From the NCBI GenBank assembly GCA_965224765.1, contig CBDDAC010000040.1:1-64000 (forward strand): a stretch of DNA of 64,000 bases. Direction: 5' to 3'. The stretch comes from CAZDBA01 sp965224765. Its GTDB lineage: Bacteria > Planctomycetota > Planctomycetia > Pirellulales > Pirellulaceae. Shown here piece by piece: positions 26,618-37,462 of this stretch (the stretch's first letter is position 1; every line of letters starts with the position of its first letter). Both the position numbers and the translations under genes were made by a program. The notes under the pieces were generated by a model that made no database searches, was not told the DNA's origin, and worked only from the letters and a program-made list of their open reading frames with translations.

Positions 26618-29600
26618 ATGAACGCAGAAGAAAACCAACGATTTCAAATTGCAACGCTTGAGATTCCTGATCGGATGCAGGCCAAACTAAAGTCATTTCA
26701 GCGACAAGTTTGGTTCGTCAAGCTGGCGGAAGGGCTTTTGGCCGCTTCCTTTGGCTTGCTGGTTTCATACTTGCTGGTATTCGCTTTGGACCGATTCATT
26801 GACACGCCAGCCGGGGCTCGATGGGCGATCTTGATCGCAGGCGCCGTTGGCCTTGGCATATGGTTTCCTTGGGTTTGTCATAAATGGATTTGGGGAAGCC
26901 GACGAATGGAGCAGGTGGCCAAATTGCTTCGATTTAAGTACCCGCGCCTCGGTGACCATCTGCTGGGCATCATTGAGCTGGTTCACAATGATCAGGAGCG
27001 AGACCGGAGTATCGCACTTTGCCGAGCCGCTTTGGCCCAGGTGGATGAAGAAACAAAAGATCGTGATTTCACCAAAGCGGTACCGAACGCAAGGCATCGT
27101 CAATGGGCTGTGATAGCTGGAGTTCCAGCGCTGGTTGCAGTGGTCGCGTTGATCATTGTGCCCGCGGCGGGGACGAACGCATTCGGGCGCTGGTTAATGC
27201 CTTGGAAAAACATTGAGCGTTACACATTTACGCAAGTCAATGCGTTTCCGGATCAACTGATTGTGCCGACAGCTGAAACCTCCACATTCAATGCCAGCCT
27301 GGCCGAGTCATCGAGGTGGAATCCTGCCAGCGGTTCGGTGACCGTCAATGGGAATCGAGTCAACGCAGACAACAAGGGCGGCGAATATAGTTTTCATCTA
27401 CCCCCCATGAAGTCGGACTCGGTGGTTAATGTTTCGATTGGTGACGTGCGAAAACAAGTAACCATCCAGCCCAAATCGCGGCCCGAACTCTCTTCGTTGG
27501 TGGCAAACATTCAGCTCCCCGAATACTTGCAGCGATCAGCGCCCGTTTCGCGGGACATTCGTGGCGGATCAGTAAGTCTTGTCCAAGGCAGCCGCGTTAG
27601 TTTTCGTGGCGTGGCAACACGAGAGTTGGTGGAGGCTTCGATAAATGATCAGCCACTGCCAATCAACGGCGAGGAGATTTCTACTGGCCTGCTTGGCTTC
27701 ACAGAAACATCGGTTGTTTCGCTTCGCTGGCAGGATGTGCTCGGGCTATCGTCCAAGGCTCCTCTGAACTTGAAGGTTCGTGTTGGCCCAGATGCTGAAC
27801 CGAGTTTGGTCTGTCGTCAGTTGGAAAAACAGCGTGTGATTCTCGAAAAGGATGTCTTGTCGTTTGAGGTGGATTGTGGAGACGACTTCGGGGTAAAAAC
27901 AATCGGAATGGAGTGGAAGGGAGCCGGAACAGATGAGAATGAAACTCCCGTGATTGGCGAAAAAATTGTCTCCGCCGGAAGTCCTGACACCACTGACATG
28001 ACAAAAATAGCAACGTTTTCTCCGAAGCGTGAAGGCGTTCACCCGCAGGCCATCGAGTTACGAGTGTATGTGGAAGATTATTTTCCTGGGCGAGAAAGAG
28101 TTTATTCGCCGACGTTCACCGTATTCGTTCTCAGTGAAGAGGAGCACGCAGTCTGGTTGACGAGCCAGATCAGCGAGTGGTCAAAGATAGTGATTGAAAC
28201 ATACGATCGCGAAAAAACGCTTCGGGCAGAAAACGATGCCATTCGAAAACTAAGTGACCAAGAACTCGATCGTCCCGAGTCGCGCCGGCGAATCGAATCT
28301 CAAGTTGCCGCGGAACAGGCTCAGTCGCGCCGCCTGGCTGCCCTGACTCGTTCTGGAAAAAACCTGGTTCAGGAAGCGGCTCGCAACGATCAATTTAATG
28401 TTGCAACGATCGAAGAGCTATCTGAGATGATATTGGCGCTGGACGGAATTTCAAACAACCAAATGCCATCGGTGGCGGGCCTACTGCGTAAAAGTGCCAG
28501 CGCGGCGTCCAGTGGCAAGCCGGGGAAAAGCGGCATGTCTGTTTCCGACGACCAGTCGTTGCCTGGGGCAAATGAACCAAAACCGGGAGACGACAATAAC
28601 GACCAGCCGAAAAAGGACAAAGATGCGAAACCCCCAAAGGCAGTGCCTTCGATTTCAATCAAAGAATCGTCAATGGATAAATCGCCTGACCCCGCCAGTG
28701 CGAAGGGTGGTTCCAAGGCGAGCAAGGCAAAACTGACCCTGCCCGGTGTGGCGTTAGAAGATAAATCGCCTGGCAAGCCTGGTGAGAAATCACCTGCCAA
28801 AAAAGCGATGGACGATGCCGTCGATGAGCAGGACAACCTGTTGGCCGAATTTCAAAAGGTTGCCGAAGAGCTCCAGAAAATTATCTCAAATCTTGAAGGA
28901 AGCACTTTCGTAAAACGCCTCAAGGCAATGTCACGAAAGCAACTTAAGCTGGCAGGTGATATCAACGAAACGGCTGTTGGTGTTTTTGGACAATCCAATC
29001 GTGAATTGAACGCTGGATTGAAAAAGCGAGCAGAACTGCTGGCCAAACGCGAGCTTGAGTACGTGGAAAAGGTCGGTTTTATTCAAGATGACCTGGAGGC
29101 CTATGCGAATCGGGTTCAGGAAGGGAAATTCAAAACGGTATTGGCCGAGATGAAATCCGAGCAGTTGAATAAACAGCTGGCCGGAGTCTCCGCGAAGATT
29201 GAATCGAATCAGCCTGGCAGTGCAATCTCGCACACGGAAATCCTCGCTGATAATTTCGACCGTTGGGCAGAACAACTCGTTGGCCCTGGCTGACCGAGCG
29301 GGGGCTCGTGACCGGGCTCTAAAGGTGGCAGTTTGCCACCCTCGATTATTCTGGAAGTTATGAAAATTTTGGCAGGCGAGATTGCGTTGCGTGAAGAAAC
29401 GCGTGGAATCGAACAGGCTAAGCCGCAGATGCTGGCCGCAGATTTTGCCAAACAGTCCCAGTCGCTGGCGGATACGCAAGATGATTTGGCCGACCGTGTC
29501 GTGACTGTGATCGAAGATATTGTTGACTTGCCAGATGGCGAATCCAATTTTGGCAAAGAGATTGGAAAACTAGCGAATGCTGGAAATGCAATGTCGGATG

Positions 29601-29917
29601 CCGTGGAATCCCTAGCAACGCCCAGTACAGGCCCCGATGCAATTGGAGCCGAAACTGAAGCGATCGAGTGGTTGCTTCAGGCCAAGCGAAGCAAAAAAGG
29701 TGGCGGCAAAGGTGGTGGCAACCCCGGTGGTGGAAACCGCTCGGGCGTTGACAGTAATATTGCCGCATTGGCGCTACTTGGTAATTCCAATGATTCTCAA
29801 TCCAAAGTTGTTGAAAAGGAAGTTCAGCAAGCGACCGGTACGACCGGCACCTCGCTTCCCGAAGAGTACCAACGAGGTTTAGGGCAATATTTTGAGCTGT
29901 TGGAGAAAAGAAAATAG
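26618..29917 (+). CDS. Large coiled membrane protein (DUF4175-like), two in-frame TGA codons, probable selenoprotein
   Basis: Start ATG 26618, preceded by GGAG. The first TGA is at 29291-29293 (residue 892), the second at 29309-29311 (898), and the same frame then runs to TAG 29917, giving 1099 residues with both read. N-terminal helices lie near 27-80 and 150-170. The middle is beta-rich extracytoplasmic sequence, followed by a long Lys/Pro-rich linker and coiled coils from ~740. The TGAs sit in GPG-TGA-PSGGS-TGA-PGSKGGSLPPS, after which the helical region resumes with no break in character. Both being TGA, spaced like a Cys pair in a flexible linker, suggests selenocysteine. The second half alone has no good start (ATG 29360 has its SD two bases away). 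Alternative: a gene split by two nonsense mutations. Confidence 0.7.
29295..29308 (+). promoter_or_regulatory. Hairpin directly after first TGA
   Basis: CGAGC and GCTCG pair perfectly around a GGGG loop. The loop starts only 7 nt after the first TGA, nearer than usual for a bacterial SECIS, so it may be accessory or incidental. Confidence 0.3.
29324..29340 (+). promoter_or_regulatory. SECIS-like hairpin, double-TGA gene
   Basis: GGTGGC and GCCACC form a perfect 6-bp stem with loop AGTTT, G at loop position 2. The loop starts 19 nt after the second TGA and 37 nt after the first, both inside the usual bacterial range. It lies within the coding frame. Confidence 0.5.
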
Positions 29918-29989
29918 CGCCGTTGAAGTTGTGCGGGATGCATTGGGCAACCCGTTTGATATCGTTTGCATTTCACAAAGAGTATTTGA

Positions 29990-31195
29990 TTGAATCATCG
30001 TTTTCAAAAACCGGTAATAACCCTGGTCGAGGCAACTGGCCAATGCGAGTCGCTGCCGCATGAAACGTGTGAGCCTCAAGGCGCTAGACGCTGGTTTTGT
30101 GCGGCAATCCGGTGCGTTGTAGTTGGCTTTGTGATATTTGCGATTTTGGGCGTGGTGCCTCTGTCTTGCGATGCACAGATTCGCCAGTTGGAAATCCGCG
30201 AAGGGGCTGGCATTCCTCCGGACGTTCGCACGATTTACGAAAAGGGAGTTCGCTACCTGAAGACAATTCAGAGAGACGATGGCACCTTTGGCAAAGGCGC
30301 CGGCGCCGGCGCCGGCGCCGGCTTTCACGGCGATGAGGCGTGCGGGATATGCAGCCTTGCTGTGATGGCCTTTTTGTCCACGGGTGAAGACCCAAATTTC
30401 GGATTGTATTCAGTCAATATTCGTAAAGCCCTTCGCTTTATTATTCGTTCGCAAAACCCCAAGACCGGTTATGTTCCCGGCAATATGTACGTTCATGGAT
30501 TTTCCATGTTGGCGCTGGCGGAAGCCTATGGAGCAGTTGACGACGACATGCTGTGGGCAGGACAGGAAAAAGACAAAGGAACTCGTTCAATTGCGGAGGC
30601 TCTGGAACTCGCGGTTCGGTTGGCGGTTGATTCCCAGAAAAAGAATCTGAGCAAGGGATGGAGATATGGCCCCAAGGATCGAAGCGCTGACACGTCAATC
30701 GTCGGTGCAGTCTTGATGGGATTGTTGGCGTCCAGAAACGCTGGGCTTGCGGTTCCCGACGAGTCGATTGACAACGCGCTCGACTACATGAAGTCGATGA
30801 CTTCGGATGAGTCTGGCGAAGTCGGATATGAAGGGTTCGGAGGTTTCGGCGATTCAGGTGCCCGGTCCTCGATCGCTTGTTTGGTATTCGCAATCGGTAA
30901 GCGCAAAGACTGGAAAGAGTACGAAGGAACGAAGACTTACATCACGGACAATCTACAGAGAAATGATGGAGGTATGTGGCCGTTTTACACTCGATACTAC
31001 CGTGCCCAGGCATTGTTTCAATCCGATTTTCAAGCTTGGGAAAAATGGAATCGAGAGACGATTTCCAAGCTTGGCGAGATGCAACGAGACGACGGATGCA
31101 TCGGAAAAAGCGGCCACGGCACTGCCTACTCGACGTCCATGTCACTATTGGCGCTCGCGCTCAATTACCGGTTCCTACCCATCTATGAGCGTTAG
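29990..31195 (+). CDS. Secreted prenyltransferase/squalene-oxidase repeat protein
   Basis: 401 residues from TTG 29990. A downstream start is possible because a signal-type helix only begins near residue 42 (VVVGFVIFAILGVVPLSC), ending at the cleavage-like CDAQIRQ. The body carries repeated alpha-alpha toroid motifs (YLKTIQRDDGTFGKG, FIIRSQNPKTGYVPG, LQRNDGGMWPFYTRYYRAQ, LGEMQRDDGCIGKSGHG), as in the prenyltransferase/terpene-cyclase fold family. The cyclase DxDD acid motif is not present, so it is unlikely to be a squalene-hopene cyclase. Planctomycetes carry many such exported toroid proteins of unknown role. It follows the MoxR cluster on the same strand. Confidence 0.8.
   Translation: MNHRFQKPVITLVEATGQCESLPHETCEPQGARRWFCAAIRCVVVGFVIFAILGVVPLSCDAQIRQLEIREGAGIPPDVRTIYEKGVRYLKTIQRDDGTFGKGAGAGAGAGFHGDEACGICSLAVMAFLSTGEDPNFGLYSVNIRKALRFIIRSQNPKTGYVPGNMYVHGFSMLALAEAYGAVDDDMLWAGQEKDKGTRSIAEALELAVRLAVDSQKKNLSKGWRYGPKDRSADTSIVGAVLMGLLASRNAGLAVPDESIDNALDYMKSMTSDESGEVGYEGFGGFGDSGARSSIACLVFAIGKRKDWKEYEGTKTYITDNLQRNDGGMWPFYTRYYRAQALFQSDFQAWEKWNRETISKLGEMQRDDGCIGKSGHGTAYSTSMSLLALALNYRFLPIYER
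30296..30322 (+). repeat. GGCGCC tandem hexamer in coding sequence
   Basis: Four and a half copies of GGCGCC encode the alternating run AGAGAGAGA inside the first toroid repeat, between GTFGKG and FHGDEACG. A self-complementary hexamer array of this sort is prone to slippage and may vary in length. Confidence 0.9.
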
Positions 31196-31256
31196 CAAAC
31201 GCGTATCCGTTCGAGCAAGACACGAACAGAACCATCCTTAATAAGACAATCCAATA

Positions 31257-34200
31257 ATGAATCAATATGACATACCAGGAGACAGTAGATTCACTATTGT
31301 TGTCCAGCACGCCACGACATGGCAACGAATAAACCCTCGTGGAATTTCTTCGTCGATTGTGTTTTGTTGTGCCTTGGTTTTTTTTGGATTGGGTCAAATA
31401 GCCAATCATGCATTTGCTCAAGAACAGCCGGCGGTACTGACCTGGCATAACGGGGATGCGTTGGACGGACGTTTGGACTCGGCAACTCCATCAAAATTGG
31501 TATGGCAATCGAGCCTGTTCAAAGACGATTTATCCATCAACATTACTGCTCTTGAGTCAATTGCCTTCCCAGGCAAACAGAAGTACCGGACAACCAAGGA
31601 ACGATTCCTGATCCAACTAAACAATGGGGATCGGATATTCGCAAACATTGATCATGTTGATTCCGATTTTGTATCAGTTTCATCACATCGACATGGGAGT
31701 CAGAGATTGGATCGGGCGAGCGTCCTTGGGATCACAGACCTGGAAAATTCAGAGTCGCTGGAAGTTCCCATACTGGAAAACTGGACTTCAATTGGCAATA
31801 CCAAGCAGTATTGGACCGAACTCGCTGATGGTCGACTGAGATCAACAAGAAAGGATATCAGCCTTGCCTGGGAAACGGAATTGCCACCCACGCTGGGAAT
31901 TGAGCTGGTTGTAACATGGGAAAAGAAACTGGATTTCGTTTTTGGTTTCGGAGTTCCACGGGACAAGCGAGCCATCGAATCGTTACCCAAAATCGAGACG
32001 TGGGAAGAATCAATCGTTTTGTTTCACGAAGATGATTTCGAGACATTGTTTGACGAGTTCGATTCTTCAGCTAAACGACTACGGTTGTTCATTGCGTGGG
32101 ACAACGACAAGAACCGAGTCAAAGTTTTCAACGAATTGGGGAAACAGCTTTGCAACATGCAACTGCCTGCCAAGACACGCGGTGTCAAAAACGGAATTTT
32201 TCTGGCTAACAAGTCAGGTGACCTGACGGTTGAATCATTGCGAATCAGCAAGAACGCAAACGGACTTAATTCGAGCCAATTGGGAGTTCTTACGACCAAG
32301 GGGAATTCGTTTTCTGGCGTAGTCAAAGGATTTGATGGCAACAACTGGTCCGTTGAGACAGATGGCAAAGCCCGTGATGTGCCGACCAGAGAGTTTAGCC
32401 GTTGTGTTTTGGCACTTCCTGGATCTCGACCACCTGTCGAAGAAGACTCCGGCGTCGTCATCCGGTATCAAGATGGTTCAATTGTAAAGGGGGAATTGCT
32501 TGCAAACCAAGCGGGCAGTTTTTCTATTAAAACGGCTTACTCAAGAAAACCAGTGGCCTGTAACCAAACTGGGATGGCTGAGTTGCTGTTCGCGACCGGC
32601 CATTCAGCGTCAGAAAAAACCAGGCACGTTCTGTATTTGGAAAACTCAAGGCTACAAGGCGAACTGATGCCGGGAACGGGCGTTTCGGGAGATGTGCTAA
32701 GGTGGCGTGTCGTCGGCGGTGAGAACGCGGCGCGGTTGGCACAGGCTGATTCGAGAATTGAACTTTCCGAATTACAAACGAAAATAATCGCTTCAAAACA
32801 GCCTCGGCAATGGCCCGATTCGCTTTGTATGGTCAATCGAGATGTGATCCCATGTCGAATTATTCGCGTTGATGAAAACAAGGTCCATTTCGAGTCCTTC
32901 ACAGAATCATCCAGCATTGCTCACAAGGACGTCAAAGCTATTGTTTTTGGCGCGAGACAAGATGCGTCTAAGTTTGAAGTGAGCGAGTCGACTTGGTTTT
33001 TCGCAAAAGACACACTTGAAAACGCGGATCTTAGCAAGAATCAAATTGTTGTCCGTGGCCCAACTTCGTTCGGTCATAACCAATTGATGTCCGGAAACCA
33101 GCTCGACTTTGACTTAACATGGAAACGCAATACGACCGGAATCATTCAGCTTCGCCTATTCGTTGACCAACCAGAGGCACCTCAAGGCGGTATCCCTTTG
33201 GAATTTGCAATATTCGATACTGAGTTTCGCATCAGTGAACGCATTTTGGATGGCCAGTCACGTTCAGCAATGCTCAGCATCCGAAAACGCAAAGTCCACA
33301 TTACGCTCAAGGCCAGAAATCGCCAGATATTGATACTTGTTGATGGAAAACCAAGGCACACAATTCCTCTGCGCAATCAAAAAGTCACTGGCCGAGGTGT
33401 TGCGTTTCAAGTTAAACGATTTGAGAATGGATGGATGGACGATGAGGACATTGAACAGGCGAAAATGCAGATAACGCTAAGCAATTTTGTTGGCATGAAC
33501 AACGAGAACACTGTTTTTTTTCAGTCGGTCAATGAAGAAAAGAAGTCTCATGCCCTTACCATTCCTCGGCTCAGAAAACAAAACCCACCCAAGCAGATTC
33601 TCTGTTCAAGATCTGGCGACTTGCTAAGGGGAGACTTGATTGAGCTAAAGGATGGAAAGCTACGATTCAAATCCGGTTTGGACGAGTTTGATTTTTCGCA
33701 AGATGTAGTCTCCAGCATCGTTTGGATACACGCTCAAACTGAAACCGTCGTCAATCAGAAAGACGAAAAAGACCCCGGTGCAACGATTGCCAAGAACGCG
33801 GAAAAACAAGTTCCCGCTTCGGACGCTTCCACGCCTTCAGCCTCTCATGAACAAATTGTGCAATTGCTATTGGGACAACGCCAGCGAATCACCATTTCAG
33901 CCAATGCTTGGCGTGCCGGAAAACTGTCGGGAGTCTCAACGACGCTCGGGAACTGCCAAATCCCAATCACTCAAATCAAGGAAATGCGATTCGGTAGTTT
34001 CGCGGATCAGGCGACCGATGTCCCGTTTGCTGACTGGATCGCGGTGTATGCCAAGGAGCCGGCGTTAGTCGGTGCTTGCGACACAGGTAATGGAGGCAGT
34101 GAAGGCTCCAAATCACCGCTTGTTGGAACGCTGGCCAAGGATTTTGAAGCCTCGCTCGTAGACTCAACTTCGCTCAAGCTTTCCGATCTTCGCGGAAAGA

Positions 34201-34595
34201 TTGTCGTGCTCGATTTTTGGGCAACGTGGTGTGGTCCCTGCGTTCAAGCGATGCCGGAAGTGATTGGATCGGTTAAGTCGTTTGCTTCCCCAGATGTGGT
34301 TTTGATTGCGGTCAACCAAGGAGAGCAAGCAAACACTATCCAGGATTTTGTTGAACGAAGAAAATGGAATATCACTCCTGCCATGGACGCTGATTCAAAG
34401 ATTGGTAAACAATTCAATGTGGAGGGAATACCCCAAACAGTAATAATTGACGGCAAGGGAATCATTCGATTTGTGCACGTCGGTGCGGCCGCAAACTTGA
34501 AAGAAACGTTGATTGCCGAAATTGAAAAGGCTCGAGCGTCTCAACCCGAGAACGACAGAAATAACAAACAACACCATATTTTGGAGACCAAATGA
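31257..34595 (+). CDS. Large secreted protein with C-terminal TlpA thioredoxin domain
   Basis: 1112 residues. A signal or anchor helix lies near 32-52 (SIVFCCALVFFGLGQIA), ending NHAFAQEQP. The first ~850 residues hold several related beta-rich modules starting with GD-x-L-x-G-x-L (HNGDALDGRLDSA, DGSIVKGELLANQ, SGDLLRGDLIELKDGKL), each followed by a short strand and 'V/IxSI', a repeat common in planctomycete exported proteins. The C-terminal ~140 residues are a TlpA/ResA thioredoxin with VLDFWATWCGPCVQAMPEV and GIPQTVIIDGKG, i.e. a normal CGPC active site. It overlaps the next gene by ATGA, so they are coupled. Periplasmic disulphide chemistry is likely; partners are unknown. Confidence 0.85.
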   Translation: MNQYDIPGDSRFTIVVQHATTWQRINPRGISSSIVFCCALVFFGLGQIANHAFAQEQPAVLTWHNGDALDGRLDSATPSKLVWQSSLFKDDLSINITALESIAFPGKQKYRTTKERFLIQLNNGDRIFANIDHVDSDFVSVSSHRHGSQRLDRASVLGITDLENSESLEVPILENWTSIGNTKQYWTELADGRLRSTRKDISLAWETELPPTLGIELVVTWEKKLDFVFGFGVPRDKRAIESLPKIETWEESIVLFHEDDFETLFDEFDSSAKRLRLFIAWDNDKNRVKVFNELGKQLCNMQLPAKTRGVKNGIFLANKSGDLTVESLRISKNANGLNSSQLGVLTTKGNSFSGVVKGFDGNNWSVETDGKARDVPTREFSRCVLALPGSRPPVEEDSGVVIRYQDGSIVKGELLANQAGSFSIKTAYSRKPVACNQTGMAELLFATGHSASEKTRHVLYLENSRLQGELMPGTGVSGDVLRWRVVGGENAARLAQADSRIELSELQTKIIASKQPRQWPDSLCMVNRDVIPCRIIRVDENKVHFESFTESSSIAHKDVKAIVFGARQDASKFEVSESTWFFAKDTLENADLSKNQIVVRGPTSFGHNQLMSGNQLDFDLTWKRNTTGIIQLRLFVDQPEAPQGGIPLEFAIFDTEFRISERILDGQSRSAMLSIRKRKVHITLKARNRQILILVDGKPRHTIPLRNQKVTGRGVAFQVKRFENGWMDDEDIEQAKMQITLSNFVGMNNENTVFFQSVNEEKKSHALTIPRLRKQNPPKQILCSRSGDLLRGDLIELKDGKLRFKSGLDEFDFSQDVVSSIVWIHAQTETVVNQKDEKDPGATIAKNAEKQVPASDASTPSASHEQIVQLLLGQRQRITISANAWRAGKLSGVSTTLGNCQIPITQIKEMRFGSFADQATDVPFADWIAVYAKEPALVGACDTGNGGSEGSKSPLVGTLAKDFEASLVDSTSLKLSDLRGKIVVLDFWATWCGPCVQAMPEVIGSVKSFASPDVVLIAVNQGEQANTIQDFVERRKWNITPAMDADSKIGKQFNVEGIPQTVIIDGKGIIRFVHVGAAANLKETLIAEIEKARASQPENDRNNKQHHILETK

Positions 34596-37348
34596 ATTCT
34601 ATAAGTTCGAAAATGCTATGGCTGCTTTTATTGGCCGTCTTTGCGGCAACCCCGGTCTGTGCTCAGGACGACGACAAGAATGAAAAACTGACGATCGGGT
34701 CGAATGCACCTGCATTAGACATTGAACACTGGGTGCAGGATGGCAAAGGCAAGTTCAAGCATGTGGCGAAATTCGAAAATGACAAAGTTTACATCGTCGA
34801 ATTTTGGGCAACTTGGTGCGGACCTTGCATTATGGCCATGCCACACATTAGCAAGCTGCAAGACGAATATGCAGACAAGGGTGTTCAGGTCATCAGCATC
34901 AGCGATGAAGATCTGGAAACGGTTGAGGCGTTTCTTGAAAAAGAAGTTCAGGGCAGCGATGACAAGACCTACAAGGAGCTAACGGCCAACTATTGTCTGA
35001 CCACTGACCCTGATGGATCCGCCAACAAGGACTATATGGAGGCGGCTGAACAAGCAGGTATTCCAACAGCCTTTATCGTTGGGAAAGACGGAAAAATTGA
35101 ATGGATAGGTCACCCAATGGAGTTGGACAAGCCTTTGAAAAAAATTGTCGATGGGTCGTGGGACCGAGATGAGTTTGCCAAAGAATTGAAAGTTAAGGTG
35201 GAAGTTGAAGGCAAGATGCAGGCAGTCTTTGAACTCCTTCAGGACGACGAAATAGAAGAAGGGTTAGCGAAACTCGACGAAGTGATCAAGACTGCGCCTG
35301 ACGAAATGAAACCTCAATTGAAGATGACGAAGTTATCAGTCCTGACTCGAGAAGGCGACGAAGGGGTTGAAAAACTACTATCCGAATTGACCGAAGCCCT
35401 AAAAGACGAACCGATAGCGCTTAACCAAATGGCATGGGGAATTGTTGAAATGTCCCAGGAAGGTGAAGACGTTAGCGATGATCTTTTGACGGCCGCACGA
35501 AAGGCAGCCGACATCGCTGCCAAGGCAGAGCCCAAAGATGGCGCAATTCTTGATACGCAAGCCAATTTGGCCTACATGCAGGGTGAGTTGGATCAAGCCA
35601 TCGAAATCCAGGAGAGAGCGGTCAAGTTTGTCGATGACCCTCGCATGAAAAGCGATCTAGTAAGGTTTCTCAAGAAACTAAAAAACGAGAAAATGAAAAC
35701 CGACAGCAAGGGCAAGAAGAGTGAAGATACCGACATGCCCGATGCGGATGAGAAACAGGTTTCTCAAATACAAACGCAGGAATGGAATCTTGAGCTAGAA
35801 TTGGAGGAAATTGGGGACATGGAGGCTTCCCTGAGCCTGACAACGGATGCCAACGGTGAGCTTTCTGGAAAATTCACCATGATGGGTGAGGAGATGGAGT
35901 TGTCCAAGATCACCAGTCACGAAGACTCCGACATACTCACTTTTGAAGTCGATGCACCTGACGATATCAACATTAAATTTGAGTTGACGATCGCGGACGA
36001 GACAGTAAGCGGAACGGCGAAGGCCAGCGATGGAGTGACGGGCACCGTCAATGGGAAGCTGAAAAACCCAAAGAAATCCGCAACCGAGGGTAAGGGCGCA
36101 GCACCTGAAAAGCCTGCCGAGAAAAAACCCGCAGCGAAAGATAAGGATCTGGATGTCAAACTTGACCTCAAGATTCTGTTCGTTGGCGAGCCGGACACTG
36201 AGAGAACGAGGGCCTTTGTTTCTTTTCTTGGCAAGTATGCAGAGGATGTGACAGCAGCTTCGATGGATGGAAGCGCCGTCAAGCTGGCCCAAGACGTGGA
36301 TGTGGTTGTTCTCGATTGGTTGCACGGTATGGACGCTGAGGACACACACCCAATTGGTGAGCGAAACGACTGGAACAAGCCTACCGTTCTCATCGGTCAT
36401 GCGGGATTGCGTCTGTCAACCGCATGGAGATTGTACGGTGGATTTGGCTGAAGTTGTCTTCACCAGTTCGCGTACGGGTTACGCGACCAGCACGACATTT
36501 TTAATACTCCCAGTAAGATAGATGCGAGCATCACAGAAGATATTTCGACCCCCAAAGCTTGGGGGAATGCGTGGAAACAAGAACCTATCACCACGGAAAC
36601 AATAAAAGGTTTCCCGATATTGACTGATTCGGCAACGAAACACGAAAAAAGAGTACCGGGATGGTGCGTTTATGAGAGCAGCCTTGAAGGCACTCCGGAG
36701 ATCGAAGTTATGTGTGGCGGCCTAAATGATAAAGGTCCGAACATGGCGGGTATTTGGCGTCAAGGTAACTTGCTCCATTTTGGTTTTCATCCGGACCCGA
36801 CTAACAGCACTGAACTCCATCGTGGCCTGTTACTTAATTCCATTGCGTACATTGCAAGATTTACCGAGGATCGACCCATCGGAAGAATTCCATCTATCTG
36901 GGCAGATGATGACGTTGAGCCCGCGAGTCGTTCTTACCTGAGCCAGTACAAGCATGAATCAATCCCCAAAGGCAAAAAAGAACGCAAAGCATGGATGAAG
37001 GAAAACCGTGGAAAGCTATCTCCCGACGAGGACAACGAACTTGTTCCAGATGAAAACCTGCAAAAGCTAGGTGTTGATTACGAGTCGGATAAGTTCTTTG
37101 AGGTATCAATTGCTGCACTTTCGACCGACCGGAAGGACGAAGCTGCGAATGCGTTGGCCCGTTACGCTCCTGATGGACCAGGCGAAAACGGGACTGCCAA
37201 AGAGTGGAAGACTTACTGGAAAGAAAATGGCCCCTACCTGTTTTTCAGTGAGGATGCCGGATACCGGTGGCTCCTGGATCCTCTGGCAAAATCTCGTCAA
37301 ATCCCAACCGCCGATTTGCAAGGTCCAGCGCGGGCCGACAAGAAGTAG
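34592..37348 (+). CDS. TlpA-domain protein with in-frame TGA in C-terminal domain, probable selenoprotein
   Basis: 918 residues if TGA 36449-36451 (residue 620) is read; otherwise 619. A signal peptide (MNSISSKMLWLLLLAVFAA) precedes a TlpA thioredoxin with WATWCGPC (C76, C79) and the cis-Pro loop GIPTAFIVG. A TPR-like helical region and a lysine/acid-rich beta domain follow, then from ~530 a domain starting ILFVGEPDTERTRAFVSF. That domain crosses the TGA without frame change: LYGGFG-TGA-SCLHQFAYGLRDQHD, continuing to MCGGLNDKGPNMAGIWRQGN and a stop at 37348. TGA plus C622 would make a U-x-C pair. A partial copy of this domain exists at 11871. ATG 36620-like internal starts lie inside the domain and make no sense as gene starts. 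Alternative: nonsense mutation. Confidence 0.75.
36468..36486 (+). promoter_or_regulatory. SECIS-like hairpin, TlpA-domain gene
   Basis: TCGCGTA and TACGCGA form a perfect 7-bp stem with loop CGGGT. The loop starts 24 nt after the TGA at 36449-36451 and has G in its second position. It is the strongest of the candidate elements in this window and lies inside the continuing frame. Confidence 0.55.
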
Positions 37349-37462
37349 GCTCCAAAATATCAACCATTCGGGAGGAGTCGCTGGGAATTTCCCGCTCGGC
37401 GTCCTGCCTCCCGACAGGGTTGTTGGCGATCAAGTTTTTTTAGTTTTTGCGTTCAGCAAACG

